Shown: in pieces, positions 49,460 through 57,633 of the stretch
Layout of the letters: each line of letters starts with the position of its first letter
Position numbering within the stretch: the stretch's first letter is position 1
Source of the DNA: Streptomyces toyocaensis
GTDB lineage: Bacteria; Actinomycetota; Actinomycetes; Streptomycetales; Streptomycetaceae
Assembly (NCBI RefSeq): GCF_000725125.1
Contig: NZ_JFCB01000028.1
Location: 36,011-100,010, forward strand
Length of the DNA stretch: 64,000 bases
Direction of reading: 5' to 3'
Position numbers and translations under genes: made by a program
The notes under the pieces: model-generated
The model's input: the letters and a program-made list of their open reading frames with translations, nothing else
Database searches by the model: none
What the model was told of the DNA's origin: nothing

Positions 49460-49990
49460 CTAGAGACGGCCCGGCTTGGTGCGCCGGCGCAGGTACCAGG
49501 CCGTGGCGAGGAGGCCGGTGCCCACCAGCGAGCCGCCCGCCACCAGCGTGAGCGTGCCGTAGTCCGTGGAGCCGCCGCCGAGGCCCCCCATCACCCCACG
49601 GCTGGGCGACGCCGTGGGGGTGACCGACGGGCTGGGCGCGGGGCTGACGACGACGGCCTGGGTGCCCGCGGTGTTCCCGTTCGAGCACACGACGACCACC
49701 GTGTAGGTGCCCGCGCCGACGTTCGACCAGGCGGCGGACTGTCCCGCAGCGGTTCCCGACAGCGCCGCCTGGCGGCCCTGTGAGACGTCCGTCTGGCCGC
49801 TGCCGAGCAGGGAAGCGGTGCCCCAGTGGCCGTTGACCTGGGTGCACGCACTGGTGGTGACCGAGACCGTCGAGCCGCTGGTGCTGACGGAGATCCCGGC
49901 CGCCGCGGCCGGCCCGGCCAGGGTGAGGGCGAGCGCGGCGGCGGCTGCCACGGTCGGTCCGGAACGGAGCAGGGGCGTGGAGGTGCGCAT
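49460..49990 (-). CDS. Secreted, membrane-anchored surface protein, unknown function
   Basis: Protein of 176 residues, start ATG 49990. A signal peptide (TVAAAAALALTLAGPAAAAG) is followed by a beta-rich domain of about 85 residues with two Cys (TTSACTQVNGHWG and VVVVCSNGNTAG), probably one disulfide. Then comes a Pro/Ser/Thr linker (SPAPSPSVTPTASPSRG). A C-terminal membrane helix with a positive tail (LTLVAGGSLVGTGLLATAWYLRRRTKPGRL) anchors it. No clear sortase LPxTG or LAxTG motif is present. The family is common in streptomycetes without a known role. It converges on padR. Confidence 0.8.
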   Translation of the reverse strand: MRTSTPLLRSGPTVAAAAALALTLAGPAAAAGISVSTSGSTVSVTTSACTQVNGHWGTASLLGSGQTDVSQGRQAALSGTAAGQSAAWSNVGAGTYTVVVVCSNGNTAGTQAVVVSPAPSPSVTPTASPSRGVMGGLGGGSTDYGTLTLVAGGSLVGTGLLATAWYLRRRTKPGRL

Positions 49991-50150
49991 GTGGACTGCC
50001 TTCCGGCGGCACGGCCGGCGGTACATCCCTTGCGCCGCCGAGGTCGGGGAGCGCCCGTGCTGCCACGAGGCCAGCCAAAGGCCGGGCGGCCCGCCGCGCA
50101 CTCCGGCCGCATCCGGGCAGGTGACACCGTCCTCCCGGTGGCCGACCCGG

Positions 50151-51149
50151 TCAGTCCCCGGCGCCCGTCGTCACCGTGCGCTCCGCCGAGAAGCCGCCCC
50201 AGGTCCCGTCCGGAAGCATGGCCCGGATGCGCACCCGGTGCCTGACTCCTGCCTCCCGGCCCAGGTAGAAGCGGTACGTCGCCCGGTCGCGGGGCGCCTC
50301 ACCGCCGTAGACGAGCGAGGTGGCGGTACGGCCGTCCAGGCGCACCTCGTACTCGGTGATCACCCCGTCCACACGCGGAGGCACCCAGGTGAGTACCAAG
50401 TGGTGGGCGCCGTCGGACCACTGGCTCCGGGCCCGGAAGCCGGTGGGTGCGGTGGCGGTGCCGCCGCCGGCGCCGCCCGCGGTGGTGAGACGGACGGCGG
50501 GCCCGGGCGGGGAGAGGTTGCCGGCCGCGTCGCGGGCCCGGACGGTGAAGGCGTAACGGGTGCCCGGGCGCAGTCCGGTGACCACGGTGGACGTCTGGTT
50601 CCCGCCCACGCTGTGGATCTTCGTGCCGCCCTGCTGGACGTCGTACGACACCACGTCCCGGTCGTCCCTCGCGGCGGACCACGACAGCTGGGCCGCGCGG
50701 CCGCCCGCCGCCCGGCCACGCAGCTCCGCCGGACGCGTGGGCGGGGAGTCGTCGGCCGCGGCAGCCGCGGGTGTTCTCGCGCGGACCTCCCGGCTGGGCG
50801 GACCGAGCCGCCCGTCGGCGTCCCGGGCCCGCACCGTGAAGACGTGAGTGGTGGCGGGCCTGAGCCCGGTGACGTCCACCATGTGCTCGGAACCGGGTAC
50901 CTCCTTGACCTTCGTGGTGCCCCGGTACACCTCGTACCGGCTCACCTTTGCGTCGGCCGCGGCGACCGCGTTCCACATGACGTGCACGCCGGTGGCGGTG
51001 CCAGCCTCCGCCGTGACGCCGGTGGGCGCCCCGGGCGGCCGTTCGCCGGACTCCTGCGGCCCGCCCCAGCGGCAGGAGGCGGCCAGCAGGAGGGCCCCGC
51101 AGAGCACGAGGAGGCGACGGAGGGACCCGGCTGGGGGAACGCCACGCAC
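50151..51149 (-). CDS. Exported protein with three fibronectin type III domains
   Basis: Protein of 332 residues with an N-terminal signal (LRRLLVLCGALLLAASC) whose LAASC end could be a weak lipobox, making it a lipoprotein. Three FN3 domains follow. First: PGAPTGVTAEAGTATGVHVMWNAVAAADAKVSRYEVYRGTTKV ... GLRPATTHVFTVRARDADG. Second: ELRGRAAGGRAAQLSWSAARDDRDVVSYDVQ ... GLRPGTRYAFTVRARDAAG. Third: PTGFRARSQWSDGAHHLVLTWVPPRVDGVITEYEVRLDG to the end. No catalytic domain is attached, unlike most FN3 domains in streptomycete chitinases. The promoter probably contains the long inverted repeat at 51184-51211. Confidence 0.88.
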   Translation of the reverse strand: MRGVPPAGSLRRLLVLCGALLLAASCRWGGPQESGERPPGAPTGVTAEAGTATGVHVMWNAVAAADAKVSRYEVYRGTTKVKEVPGSEHMVDVTGLRPATTHVFTVRARDADGRLGPPSREVRARTPAAAAADDSPPTRPAELRGRAAGGRAAQLSWSAARDDRDVVSYDVQQGGTKIHSVGGNQTSTVVTGLRPGTRYAFTVRARDAAGNLSPPGPAVRLTTAGGAGGGTATAPTGFRARSQWSDGAHHLVLTWVPPRVDGVITEYEVRLDGRTATSLVYGGEAPRDRATYRFYLGREAGVRHRVRIRAMLPDGTWGGFSAERTVTTGAGD

Positions 51150-51183
51150 GACTTCGCCTCCCGGAGTTGGTCACGGCACCGGC

Positions 51184-51211
51184 CCGCATATTGGTCCGTA
51201 CCAATATGCGG
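51184..51211. promoter_or_regulatory. Long inverted repeat upstream of the FN3 gene and chitosanase gene
   Basis: Perfect 12-base arms CCGCATATTGGT (51184-51195) and ACCAATATGCGG (51200-51211) around CCGT. It lies 35 bases before the FN3 gene and about 285 bases before the chitosanase gene, in a 347-base gap that otherwise shows no gene. The centre TTGGT-N4-ACCAA matches the GntR-type site at 39742-39755. Confidence 0.7.
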
Positions 51212-51496
51212 TACTGACGCGGCCACATCAAGAGGGCGAGGGAGGGGGAGGTGTGGCCCGTTACGTATGCTGAAGGTGCGAACGGGTCGAACCTCCCTGT
51301 GCAGCAGGGGAGTTCGGGTCCGCGGCGCGGGCCGCTGTCGTCGCATGCCCCGCGCCGGTGCGGGGGGCCGGGCGGCCCGAGCCGATGGCGGACTCGGGCC
51401 CCGGCCCCCGGCGCCCCCGCTGATGCGATCGCGTGCTGTCCGGTCCTGTCGGGACCACCACGTCGTCATGACGGGGCGAAATGGGGCAAAGTGCCG

Positions 51497-52405
51497 GTGA
51501 GTGTGCGTCCGTGTCCCCGACGAGAGGCCCCCTGGATCGTGTCCTGTGTCCGGTCGATCAGCCTGGCCATGGCCGGTGTCGCCCTGCTGGCCCCCTCGGC
51601 ACCCCCCGCGGCGTCCCAGCTCCGCACCGAACCGGTCGCACGGCGCGCCGGCCCTGTCCCGGTACGGGGCGAGGTCCCCGTGCCGTCACGACACACCGGC
51701 CCCGCCCCGGTGCGGCGCGCGAACCCCGTGCTGTCACGGCGCGCGGACCCCGTGCCGTCACGGCGCGGTGACGTCGCCTTGTCCCGCAGCGCCGCTTCCG
51801 GCCCCCCGCGGCGCACGGACCCCGTCACCGCCGCCGACCTGCTGGCCAGGGTGCGCACCTGCACGCCCGTCTCCCACGGCCACTACCGCGAGGACCAGGG
51901 CTCTGCGGCCACCGTCCCGGTGTGCGGAACCCGCGACGCCGTGTACTGGAAGGCGGACATGGACATCGACTGCGACGGCCGCCCCGGCCCCCGCTGCAAC
52001 GCCGCCACCGATCCCTACTTCTCCGCCTCCACGGCCGTCGCCCAGTCCGACGGCCGTCCGCTGAGCTCCGAGGAGCTGCCCTACGTGGTGGTGCCCGCGC
52101 CCAGCTCCGTCTGGAACCCCCGGGCGGACGGCGTGCGCGGCGGATCGGTCGCGGCGGTGGTGTACCGCGACCGCGTCCGGTACGCGGTCGTGGGCGACAC
52201 CGGCCCCGCGGACATCATCGGCGAGGCGTCCTACGCCGCGGCCGAGTCGCTCGGCATCGACCCGGACCCGCGCGGTGGCGGAACCGCGTCCGGGGTCACC
52301 TACATCGTGTTCAGGAACAGCGAGGTGACCCCCGTCGAGGACCACGAGGCCGCGGTCACGGAGGGCAGGCGGCTGGCCCGCGAGTTCGTGGACGGCGGCG
52401 ACTGA
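51497..52405 (+). CDS. Secreted chitosanase, glycoside hydrolase family 75
   Basis: Extracellular enzyme of about 302 residues; GTG 51497 gives a full signal peptide (WIVSCVRSISLAMAGVALLAPSAPPAAS), other GTGs nearby are possible. A repeat linker of about 65 residues rich in Arg, Pro and Ala (VARRAGPVPVRGEVPVPS ... RRADPVPSRRGD) precedes the catalytic domain. GH75 marks: AADLLARVRTCTPVSHGHYREDQG, VYWKADMDIDCDGRPG, YFSASTAVAQSDGRPLSSEELPYVVVPAPSSVWNPR, GGSVAAVVYRDRVRYAVVGDTGPADIIGEASYAAAESLGI. Asp and Glu of VGDTGP/IGEAS are the likely catalytic pair. It endohydrolyses chitosan. Confidence 0.9.
   Translation: MSVRPCPRREAPWIVSCVRSISLAMAGVALLAPSAPPAASQLRTEPVARRAGPVPVRGEVPVPSRHTGPAPVRRANPVLSRRADPVPSRRGDVALSRSAASGPPRRTDPVTAADLLARVRTCTPVSHGHYREDQGSAATVPVCGTRDAVYWKADMDIDCDGRPGPRCNAATDPYFSASTAVAQSDGRPLSSEELPYVVVPAPSSVWNPRADGVRGGSVAAVVYRDRVRYAVVGDTGPADIIGEASYAAAESLGIDPDPRGGGTASGVTYIVFRNSEVTPVEDHEAAVTEGRRLAREFVDGGD
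51673..51790 (+). repeat. Imperfect 24-base tandem repeats in the chitosanase linker
   Basis: Units at 51717-51740 and 51741-51764 differ at only two positions (GCGCG-A/G-ACCCCGTGC and the T/C after it). Weaker copies lie on each side. They encode an Arg-Ala-x-Pro-Val-x-Ser-Arg unit of eight residues and could vary in number between strains. Confidence 0.7.
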
Positions 52406-52432
52406 ACGGGCCGCCCGGCCCCACCGCGCCCC

Positions 52433-52843
52433 TCACACCTTCCGGTAGGAGTACGCCTCCACGGCCGCCGCCTCCACCGTGTCCAGGTCCGCCCCCGTGG
52501 ACGCCGTGACCACCGCGGCCACCGCGCCCTCGACGAACGGCGCGTCCACCAGCCGGGTGTGCCCGGGGAGCTCGTCCCCCTCGGCGAGCAACGCCTTCAC
52601 GGTGAGGACCGCGCTGCCCAGATCGGCCAGTACGGCGACCCCGGCCCCGCGGTCGACGGACGCGGCCGCCTCGGAGATCAACGCGGCGCTCGTCCCGAAG
52701 CCGCCGCTCTCCGCGCCGCCCGCGGGAGCCACCGGAACCGCGCTGCCGGCACCCGCCAGGCCCTTCGCCAGCTCCGCCACCGACGTCGCCACCGCCGCGC
52801 TGTGCGACACGAGGACGATTCCCACCAGCTTCTCGTCACTCAC
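52433..52843 (-). CDS. dhaM: PTS-dependent dihydroxyacetone kinase, phosphoryl donor subunit DhaM
   Basis: EIIA-type phosphotransferase of 136 residues. It has the family start VGIVLVSHSAAVATSVAELAKGLAG with phospho-accepting His in VSHS (about residue 14), then GFGTSAALISEAAASVDRGAGVAVLADLGSAVLTVKALLAE and DAPFVEGAVAAVVTASTGADLDTVEAAA. It passes phosphate from HPr to the ADP held in DhaL. There is no fused HPr or EI domain, as in Gram-positive DhaM. GTG start; overlaps the dhaL stop by 8 bases. Confidence 0.93.
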   Translation of the reverse strand: MSDEKLVGIVLVSHSAAVATSVAELAKGLAGAGSAVPVAPAGGAESGGFGTSAALISEAAASVDRGAGVAVLADLGSAVLTVKALLAEGDELPGHTRLVDAPFVEGAVAAVVTASTGADLDTVEAAAVEAYSYRKV

Positions 52844-53453
52844 CGCCGGCCTCCGTGTCCGCCGAGGCAGCGACGAGCGCGGCGATCAGCAGCGCCGACG
52901 ACGTGGCCCCGGGATCCTGGTGCCCGATGCTCCGCTCGCCCAGATAGCTGGCCCTGCCCTTGCGGGCCAGCAACGGCGTCGTCGCCACGGCGCCTTCCTC
53001 GGCGGCGTCGCGGCCCGCGGTGAAGGAGTCGCCGAGCGCGTCCACCGCCGGCACCAGCGCGTCGATCATCGTCTTGTCGCCCGGCGCGGCACCGCCGAGC
53101 TGCATCACCGCGTCCACCCCGGCGCGCAGCGCCTCGGCCAGCTGCCGTTCGTCCACCTCGGCCGCGTCGCCGAGCGCCTTTCCCGTGCGGCGCAGCAGCG
53201 TCCCGTACAGCGGACCGGACGCACCGCCGACCGTGGAGATGAGCAGGCGCCCGGCCTGGGTCAGCACGGCCCCGGGAGTGGCCGGCGGCTCCTTCTCCAG
53301 CGCGGCCCTCACCGCCCGGAACCCGCGCTGCAGATTGGTGCCGTGATCGGCGTCCCCGATCGGTGAGTCGAGGGCGGTGAGCCGCTCCGCCTCGCGTTCC
53401 ACGGACGCGGCGGTGGCCGTCATCCAACGGCGGAAGAAGTCGGCGTCGAGCAC
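52836..53453 (-). CDS. dhaL: Dihydroxyacetone kinase subunit DhaL
   Basis: ADP-binding helical-barrel subunit of 205 residues from GTG 53453 (AAGGAG upstream). Motifs: LTALDSPIGDADHGTNLQRGFRAV, with the Asp residues that hold two Mg ions (D-x-x-x-GDADHG), STVGGASGPLYGTLLRR, GAAPGDKTMIDALVPAVDAL, and GRASYLGERSIGHQDPGATSSALLIAAL. It receives phosphate from DhaM and transfers it to dihydroxyacetone on DhaK. Follows dhaK by 49 bases. Confidence 0.95.
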   Translation of the reverse strand: MLDADFFRRWMTATAASVEREAERLTALDSPIGDADHGTNLQRGFRAVRAALEKEPPATPGAVLTQAGRLLISTVGGASGPLYGTLLRRTGKALGDAAEVDERQLAEALRAGVDAVMQLGGAAPGDKTMIDALVPAVDALGDSFTAGRDAAEEGAVATTPLLARKGRASYLGERSIGHQDPGATSSALLIAALVAASADTEAGGE

Positions 53454-53502
53454 GAACACTCCTTGCGTGGTAGGTACTTGCGGACGGTGGCGCCGACGTG
53501 CC

Positions 53503-54495
53503 TCACATGCCCCAGCGCAGGCCCGGGGTCCGTACCGGTGCGTCCCACAGCCGCAGCAGCTCCTCGTCGACCTGGCACAGGGTGACCGAGGCGCCCGCCA
53601 TGTCGAGGGACGTGACGTAGTTGCCGACGAGGACGCGGGCCACGGGGACGCCGCGCTCGCCGAGCACCCGCTGCACCTCGGCGTTGAAGCCGTACAACTC
53701 GAGCAGCGGGGTGGCGCCCATACCGTTGACCAGGACCAGGACGGGGTTGCGCGGGGTGAGGTCGTCAAGGATCGCGTCGACGGCGGCATCGGCGATCTCG
53801 CCGGACGTCATCATCGGCCGCCGCTCCCGGCCCGGCTCACCGTGGATGCCGATGCCCAACTCCAGCTCGCCCCCGGGGAGGTCGAAGGTGGGGGTGCCCT
53901 TGGAGGGAGTGGTGCAGGCGCTCAGCGCCACACCGAAGGTGCGTGCGTTCTCGTTGACCTGCCGGGCGATCGCCTCGACCCGTTCCAGCGGCTGGCCCGC
54001 CTCGGCCGCCGCGCCCGCGATCTTCTCCACGAACAGCGTCGCGCCCGTGCCCCGGCGCCCGGCCGTGTACAGGCTGTCGGTCACCGCCACGTCGTCGTTG
54101 ACCAGCACCTTCGCGACCTGAATGCCCTCGTCCTCGGCCAGCTCGGCGGCCATGTCGAAGTTGAGCACGTCACCGGTGTAGTTCTTCACGATGAACAGCA
54201 CCCCGGCGCCGCTGTCCACGGCCGCCGCGGCCCGCACCATCTGGTCGGGCACGGGGGAGGTGAACACCTCGCCGGGACAGGCCGCCGACAGCATCCCCGG
54301 CCCCACGAACCCGCCGTGCAGCGGCTCGTGTCCGGAACCTCCGCCGGACACCAGACCCACCTTTCCCGCCACCGGGGCGTCCTTGCGGACGATCACCCGG
54401 TTCTCCACGTCCACCGCCAGCTCGGGGTGCGCCGCCGCCATTCCGCGCAACGCGTCCGCCACCACGGTCTCCGGGACGTTGATCAGCATCTTCAT
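53503..54495 (-). CDS. dhaK: Dihydroxyacetone kinase subunit DhaK
   Basis: Substrate-binding subunit of 330 residues, start ATG 54495. Marks: VGLVSGGGSGHEPLHGGFVGPGMLSAACPGEVFTSP (about 45-80), with the GSGHEP loop, GVLFIVKNYTGDVLNFDMAAELAEDEG, GIGIHGEPGRERRPM containing the catalytic His that binds dihydroxyacetone covalently, and VLVLVNGMGATPLLELYGFNAEV. First gene of dhaKLM, which makes dihydroxyacetone phosphate at the expense of PEP. Confidence 0.96.
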   Translation of the reverse strand: MKMLINVPETVVADALRGMAAAHPELAVDVENRVIVRKDAPVAGKVGLVSGGGSGHEPLHGGFVGPGMLSAACPGEVFTSPVPDQMVRAAAAVDSGAGVLFIVKNYTGDVLNFDMAAELAEDEGIQVAKVLVNDDVAVTDSLYTAGRRGTGATLFVEKIAGAAAEAGQPLERVEAIARQVNENARTFGVALSACTTPSKGTPTFDLPGGELELGIGIHGEPGRERRPMMTSGEIADAAVDAILDDLTPRNPVLVLVNGMGATPLLELYGFNAEVQRVLGERGVPVARVLVGNYVTSLDMAGASVTLCQVDEELLRLWDAPVRTPGLRWGM

Positions 54496-54570
54496 GGGTA
54501 CCTCCTGGGCTCGGCGGGCGGGTCGGCAGAAGTCCTCCTGCCGGAAGTATCGACCTTGCGGGAGCGAAGG

Positions 54571-55251
54571 TCACGTGCGCGGGTGTTCGGGCGTGCCCGG
54601 GCGGGCGGACTCGCCGGTGAGAAGGGGCTCGACGTCCACGACGCCCTCCACCGCGCGGACGAGCCGGACGGCGACCGAGATGAGCGAGGTGTCGTGGATG
54701 TTCCCGCGGAGGGTGACGACGCCCTCGTGCACCTGCACGTGGACGGCGTGGGTGAGCGCCGGGAAGAGGAGCGACACCACCGTGCGGCGCACCTCCTCCT
54801 CGATGTCCTCGTCCGGCCGCAGGAAGACCTTCAGCAGGTCCGCCCGGCTGACGATCCCCTGGAGCATGCCCAGGTCGTCGACCACCGGCAGTCGTTTGAC
54901 GTGCCGGACGGCCATGATCCTCGCGGCCTGGGCCAGGGGGGCGTCGGCGCGGATCGTCAGGGCGGGCGCGGTCATGAGGTCCCCGGCCGTCACGGCCCCG
55001 GCCTTCGCGATGTCGGACAGGCGCCGTTGCCCCTCGAGCAGGGACGGGTCGCTGTCGCGGAACTCCTCCTTGGCGAGCAGGTCGGCCTCGGAGACGACGC
55101 CGACGACGCGTCCCTCGCCCTCGAGCACCGGCATGGCACTGACCTGCCACTGCGCCATGGTCCTGACGATCTCCTTGAAGGGCGCGTCGCGCCCGATCGC
55201 CACGACCGTCTGGGTCATCACGTCGCTCACGATGTGCGGGCTCTCTGACAC
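54571..55251 (-). CDS. CBS-domain pair plus BON domain protein
   Basis: Cytosolic protein of 226 residues from GTG 55251 (GAGGAGG upstream). CBS 1: VSDVMTQTVVAIGRDAPFKEIVRTMAQWQVSAMPVLEGEGRVVGVVSEADLLAKEEF. CBS 2: AGDLMTAPALTIRADAPLAQAARIMAVRHVKRLPVVDDLGMLQGIVSRADLLKVFLRPD. BON: VRRTVVSLLFPALTHAVHVQVHEGVVTLRGNIHDTSLISVAVRLVRAVEGVVDVEPLL. It resembles mycobacterial hypoxic response CBS proteins but with a BON tail. Part of the stress-gene region; the SRPBCC gene is 47 bases upstream in the same direction and may share its mRNA. Confidence 0.9.
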   Translation of the reverse strand: MSESPHIVSDVMTQTVVAIGRDAPFKEIVRTMAQWQVSAMPVLEGEGRVVGVVSEADLLAKEEFRDSDPSLLEGQRRLSDIAKAGAVTAGDLMTAPALTIRADAPLAQAARIMAVRHVKRLPVVDDLGMLQGIVSRADLLKVFLRPDEDIEEEVRRTVVSLLFPALTHAVHVQVHEGVVTLRGNIHDTSLISVAVRLVRAVEGVVDVEPLLTGESARPGTPEHPRT

Positions 55252-55298
55252 TGCGGACCTCCTCGTCTCCTGCGTGCCGGCCGGGCGTCGTCCGCGGG

Positions 55299-56018
55299 TC
55301 AGGAACCGGCGTCCGCCGGTTCCTGGAGCGCCCCGGTGCCGACACGGCGGCGCAGGTTGTGGAACTGGCGGATCTGCATGATCGCGTGAGCCGGTTCTCC
55401 CAGCAGCACGTCGACGGGCCGGGTCAGCGGGCGGGGCCGCCCCCGGCCGCGGGTACGGACCACCAGACGCGTCCCGCCGTGCGGAGCCGGCCGCAGGTGG
55501 AAGCCCCAGACCCCCGCCATGCGTACCCGGGGAACGGGGTCCCGGCCCCGGACGAAGGAGCGGCCCGCGGCGAGGTCCACGTCCGAGCTCAGCACCAGGG
55601 TCCGGTTCGGCTCCAGGCGCGCCACCGTGAACCAGGACCGGCCGTCCCGGGTCGCCGGGAGCCGCTGTCCCACCGTCAGGGTCTGCCACTCCGGGACGAT
55701 GCGGTCCGCGCTCGGTCGCCCGTACCGGTCCAGGCGGTCCCAGCTGTACCAGCCGGCGCGGTCGTACCCCATCTGCACCAGCCACGGCCAGACCTCCTCG
55801 GGGGGTGCGGGGAGCGTCGTCGCCATGACCGACGAACCGTCGGCCTCAGGGACGAGTTCGTCGCCGGGGTAGGAGCGGCCGGTCTCCTCCCCGGTCGCCC
55901 CCCAGGTCAGCAGCCGCGGCCGGACCCGGAGGAGGTACAGCGCGGTCGCGGCACAGAGCACCCCCGGCGCGGCGGCCCGGACGTCCGGACGCCCCCGGCA
56001 GGTCTGCTTCCTGGACAT
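55299..56018 (-). CDS. SRPBCC-fold membrane-associated protein
   Basis: Protein of 239 residues, ATG 56018 with GAGGAGGGCTC upstream. An N-terminal hydrophobic stretch (APGVLCAATALYLLRVRPRLL) could be a membrane helix. The rest is a START/SRPBCC fold: SSVMATTLPAPPEEVWPWLVQMGYDRAGWYSWDRLDRYGRPSADRIVPEWQTLTVGQRLPAT, then GVWGFHLRPAPHGGTRLVVRTRGRG. The WPWLVQMGYDRAGWYSWDRLD motif is common in actinobacterial proteins of unknown role near stress genes. A DevR-like box lies 151 bases upstream. Confidence 0.78.
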   Translation of the reverse strand: MSRKQTCRGRPDVRAAAPGVLCAATALYLLRVRPRLLTWGATGEETGRSYPGDELVPEADGSSVMATTLPAPPEEVWPWLVQMGYDRAGWYSWDRLDRYGRPSADRIVPEWQTLTVGQRLPATRDGRSWFTVARLEPNRTLVLSSDVDLAAGRSFVRGRDPVPRVRMAGVWGFHLRPAPHGGTRLVVRTRGRGRPRPLTRPVDVLLGEPAHAIMQIRQFHNLRRRVGTGALQEPADAGS

Positions 56019-56168
56019 GAGCCCTCCTCGGTCGTCGAGGGGCGTGGCGGCCCGTCCCGCCGTGCGCGACCGGAACGAGTCCGGCACGTCGTACACCCGC
56101 CATGAACATCGTGCCTCACGCGGGAGTCCGGGGCAGGTCAGGCGGCGACCGCCCCCGGCCGGACGGCA

Positions 56169-56182
56169 GGGCCCTTCGGCCC
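56169..56182. promoter_or_regulatory. DevR/DosR-like box 1
   Basis: GGGCCCTTCGGCCC fits GGGNC-N4-GNCCC, the core of the mycobacterial DevR (DosR) site. It lies between the SRPBCC gene (minus) and the first USP gene (plus, start 56270). Confidence 0.6.
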
Positions 56183-56269
56183 ACGGCCGGGGACCTGCGG
56201 TCTCTGCACCGGGAGGTCCCGCGAGGCCATCCTGGGAGCGGAAGGGACCCGGCTCTGGAGGAGGATGTC

Positions 56270-56577
56270 ATGTCCCGCACCGTCACGGTCGGCTTCGACG
56301 GCTCACCCGAGAGCCGTGCCGCCGCCGAGTGGGCGGCCCGCGAGGCCGGGCTGCGCGGGTCGCGGCTGCTGCTGGTGCACGTCCGGGAGCCCGTCCCGGA
56401 GCCCATGGCGCGGGCGCCGCTCCCGGGCGGGGAGACCCGCGGGCACTGGAGCGAGCGGATCCCGCGCGAGGCGCCCGCCGGATCCGCCGCGGCCCCCTCG
56501 GCGTCCACACCGGACCCGTGACCCACGCGGTGCTGCACCACGCCACCGCCCCCGTCGCCGTGGTCGCCCACGGCTGA
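56270..56577 (+). pseudogene. Truncated and frameshifted universal stress protein gene 1
   Basis: ATG 56270 with a strong GAGGAGG site opens a normal USP start: MSRTVTVGFDGSPESRAAAEWAAREAGLRGSRLLLVHVREP. After about 65 residues homology stops, and the frame ends at 56521. The family C-terminus appears in the -1 frame: RRIRRGPLGVHTGPVTHAVLHHATAPVAVVAHG, ending at 56577. About 190 residues of a two-domain USP are missing. Translation signals are intact, so a short product is possible. Confidence 0.8.
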
Positions 56578-56602
56578 GAACACCGACGAAGGACTGAAGA
56601 TC

Positions 56603-57508
56603 ATGAACGCAGAGGTCGGACGAGGAGACGGCGAGTACCTGGTCGTGGGGGTGGACGGCTCCGAGCCGAGCCTGCGGGCCGCCGACTGGGCGGCCGACGA
56701 GGCGGTGCTGCGCGGAGTGCCGCTGCGGGTGGTGTACGCCCACCTCTGGGACCGGTACGAGGGCTCCGCGCTCGCCCGCGACGTCGAGCGTCCCGCCGGG
56801 CCGCCGTCACCGCGTGACATCGCCGACGCCGGGGCCCGGCGCGCCCTCGCCAGGCACCCCGGCCTGCGGGTGACCGTCGAGGTGGTGCCCGAGGAACCGG
56901 AGTACGCCCTGGTGCGTGAGGGCCGCCACGCCGCCGCGCTGGTCGTCGGCACCCGCGGCCGCAGCGGTGTCGCCGAGATGCTGCTCGGTTCGGTCAGCCT
57001 GGCCGTCGCCGCCCACGCCGACTGCCCGGTGATCGTGCTGCGCGGCAGCCACGACCACCAGGCGACGCCGCCGGTGCACGGCCGTGTCGTCGTGGGAGTG
57101 GGCGAGGACGTCAAGGACCCGGCGGCCGTACGGTTCGCCGTCGCGGAGGCCCGGCGGCGCGGGGTGGCCCTGGAGGCCGTACGTGCCTGGCGGTGCCCCG
57201 CGCGCGAGAGCATCGACCATCCCCTGGTGACCGGTGAGCCCGCCCGCCTTCACGAGGAGCGCGCGGCCGAGGAACTCGAGACGGCGCTGAGGGACGTCCC
57301 CGACGACCTCCGGGTGTACCGGCGCACCGTCGAGGGGTACGCCCGCCGGGTCCTCCTGGACGCCTCGCACCGGGCCGACCTGCTGGTCGTGGGCGCGCGG
57401 CGGCGGGAGGGGCACGTCGGGCTCCAGTTCGGCCGGGTCGCTCACGGGCTGCTGCACCACTCCGCCTGCCCGGTCGTCGTGGTGCCGCACCGCGAGGGGG
57501 ACGCCTGA
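56603..57508 (+). CDS. Universal stress protein, tandem domains
   Basis: Cytosolic protein of 301 residues with two UspA domains. Domain 1 (about 10-150): YLVVGVDGSEPSLRAADWAADEAVLRGVPLRVVYAH ... ALVVGTRGRSGVAEMLLGSVSLAVAAHADCPVIVLR; the G-x-x-G-x9-G-S ATP motif is complete. Domain 2 (about 155-295): GRVVVGVGEDVKDPAAVRFAVAEARRRGVALEAVRAW ... LLVVGARRREGHVGLQFGRVAHGLLHHSACPVVVVPH; its G-S is replaced by Gly-Arg, so only domain 1 should bind ATP well. Follows USP pseudogene 1 by 25 bases and likely shares its promoter and DevR-like box. Confidence 0.93.
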   Translation: MNAEVGRGDGEYLVVGVDGSEPSLRAADWAADEAVLRGVPLRVVYAHLWDRYEGSALARDVERPAGPPSPRDIADAGARRALARHPGLRVTVEVVPEEPEYALVREGRHAAALVVGTRGRSGVAEMLLGSVSLAVAAHADCPVIVLRGSHDHQATPPVHGRVVVGVGEDVKDPAAVRFAVAEARRRGVALEAVRAWRCPARESIDHPLVTGEPARLHEERAAEELETALRDVPDDLRVYRRTVEGYARRVLLDASHRADLLVVGARRREGHVGLQFGRVAHGLLHHSACPVVVVPHREGDA

Positions 57509-57511
57509 CCG

Positions 57512-57563
57512 CGGACGGGCCCCGTCTCCCGTCTCCCGGCTGCCGGGAGCCGGGGCCCGTCCG
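57512..57563 (+). terminator. Terminator hairpin after the tandem USP gene
   Basis: Arms CGGACGGGCCCCG (57512-57524) and CGGGGCCCGTCCG (57551-57563), perfect 13 bases, with an inner TCCCGGC/GCCGGGA hairpin in the loop. It starts right after the USP stop and ends the transcript before USP pseudogene 2. Confidence 0.85.
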
Positions 57564-57633
57564 GCGACCGGCGGGACCTGCCTTCGACCCCCGTCGGCCG
57601 CGAGGACGGAACCCGGCCTCACCAGGAGGCTCC

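Noticed and set aside
57519..57562. Further DevR-like box in the GGGCCCCG hairpin after the USP gene
   Set aside because: The symmetry belongs to a 13-base terminator stem; half-site spacing does not fit GGGNC-N4-GNCCC.
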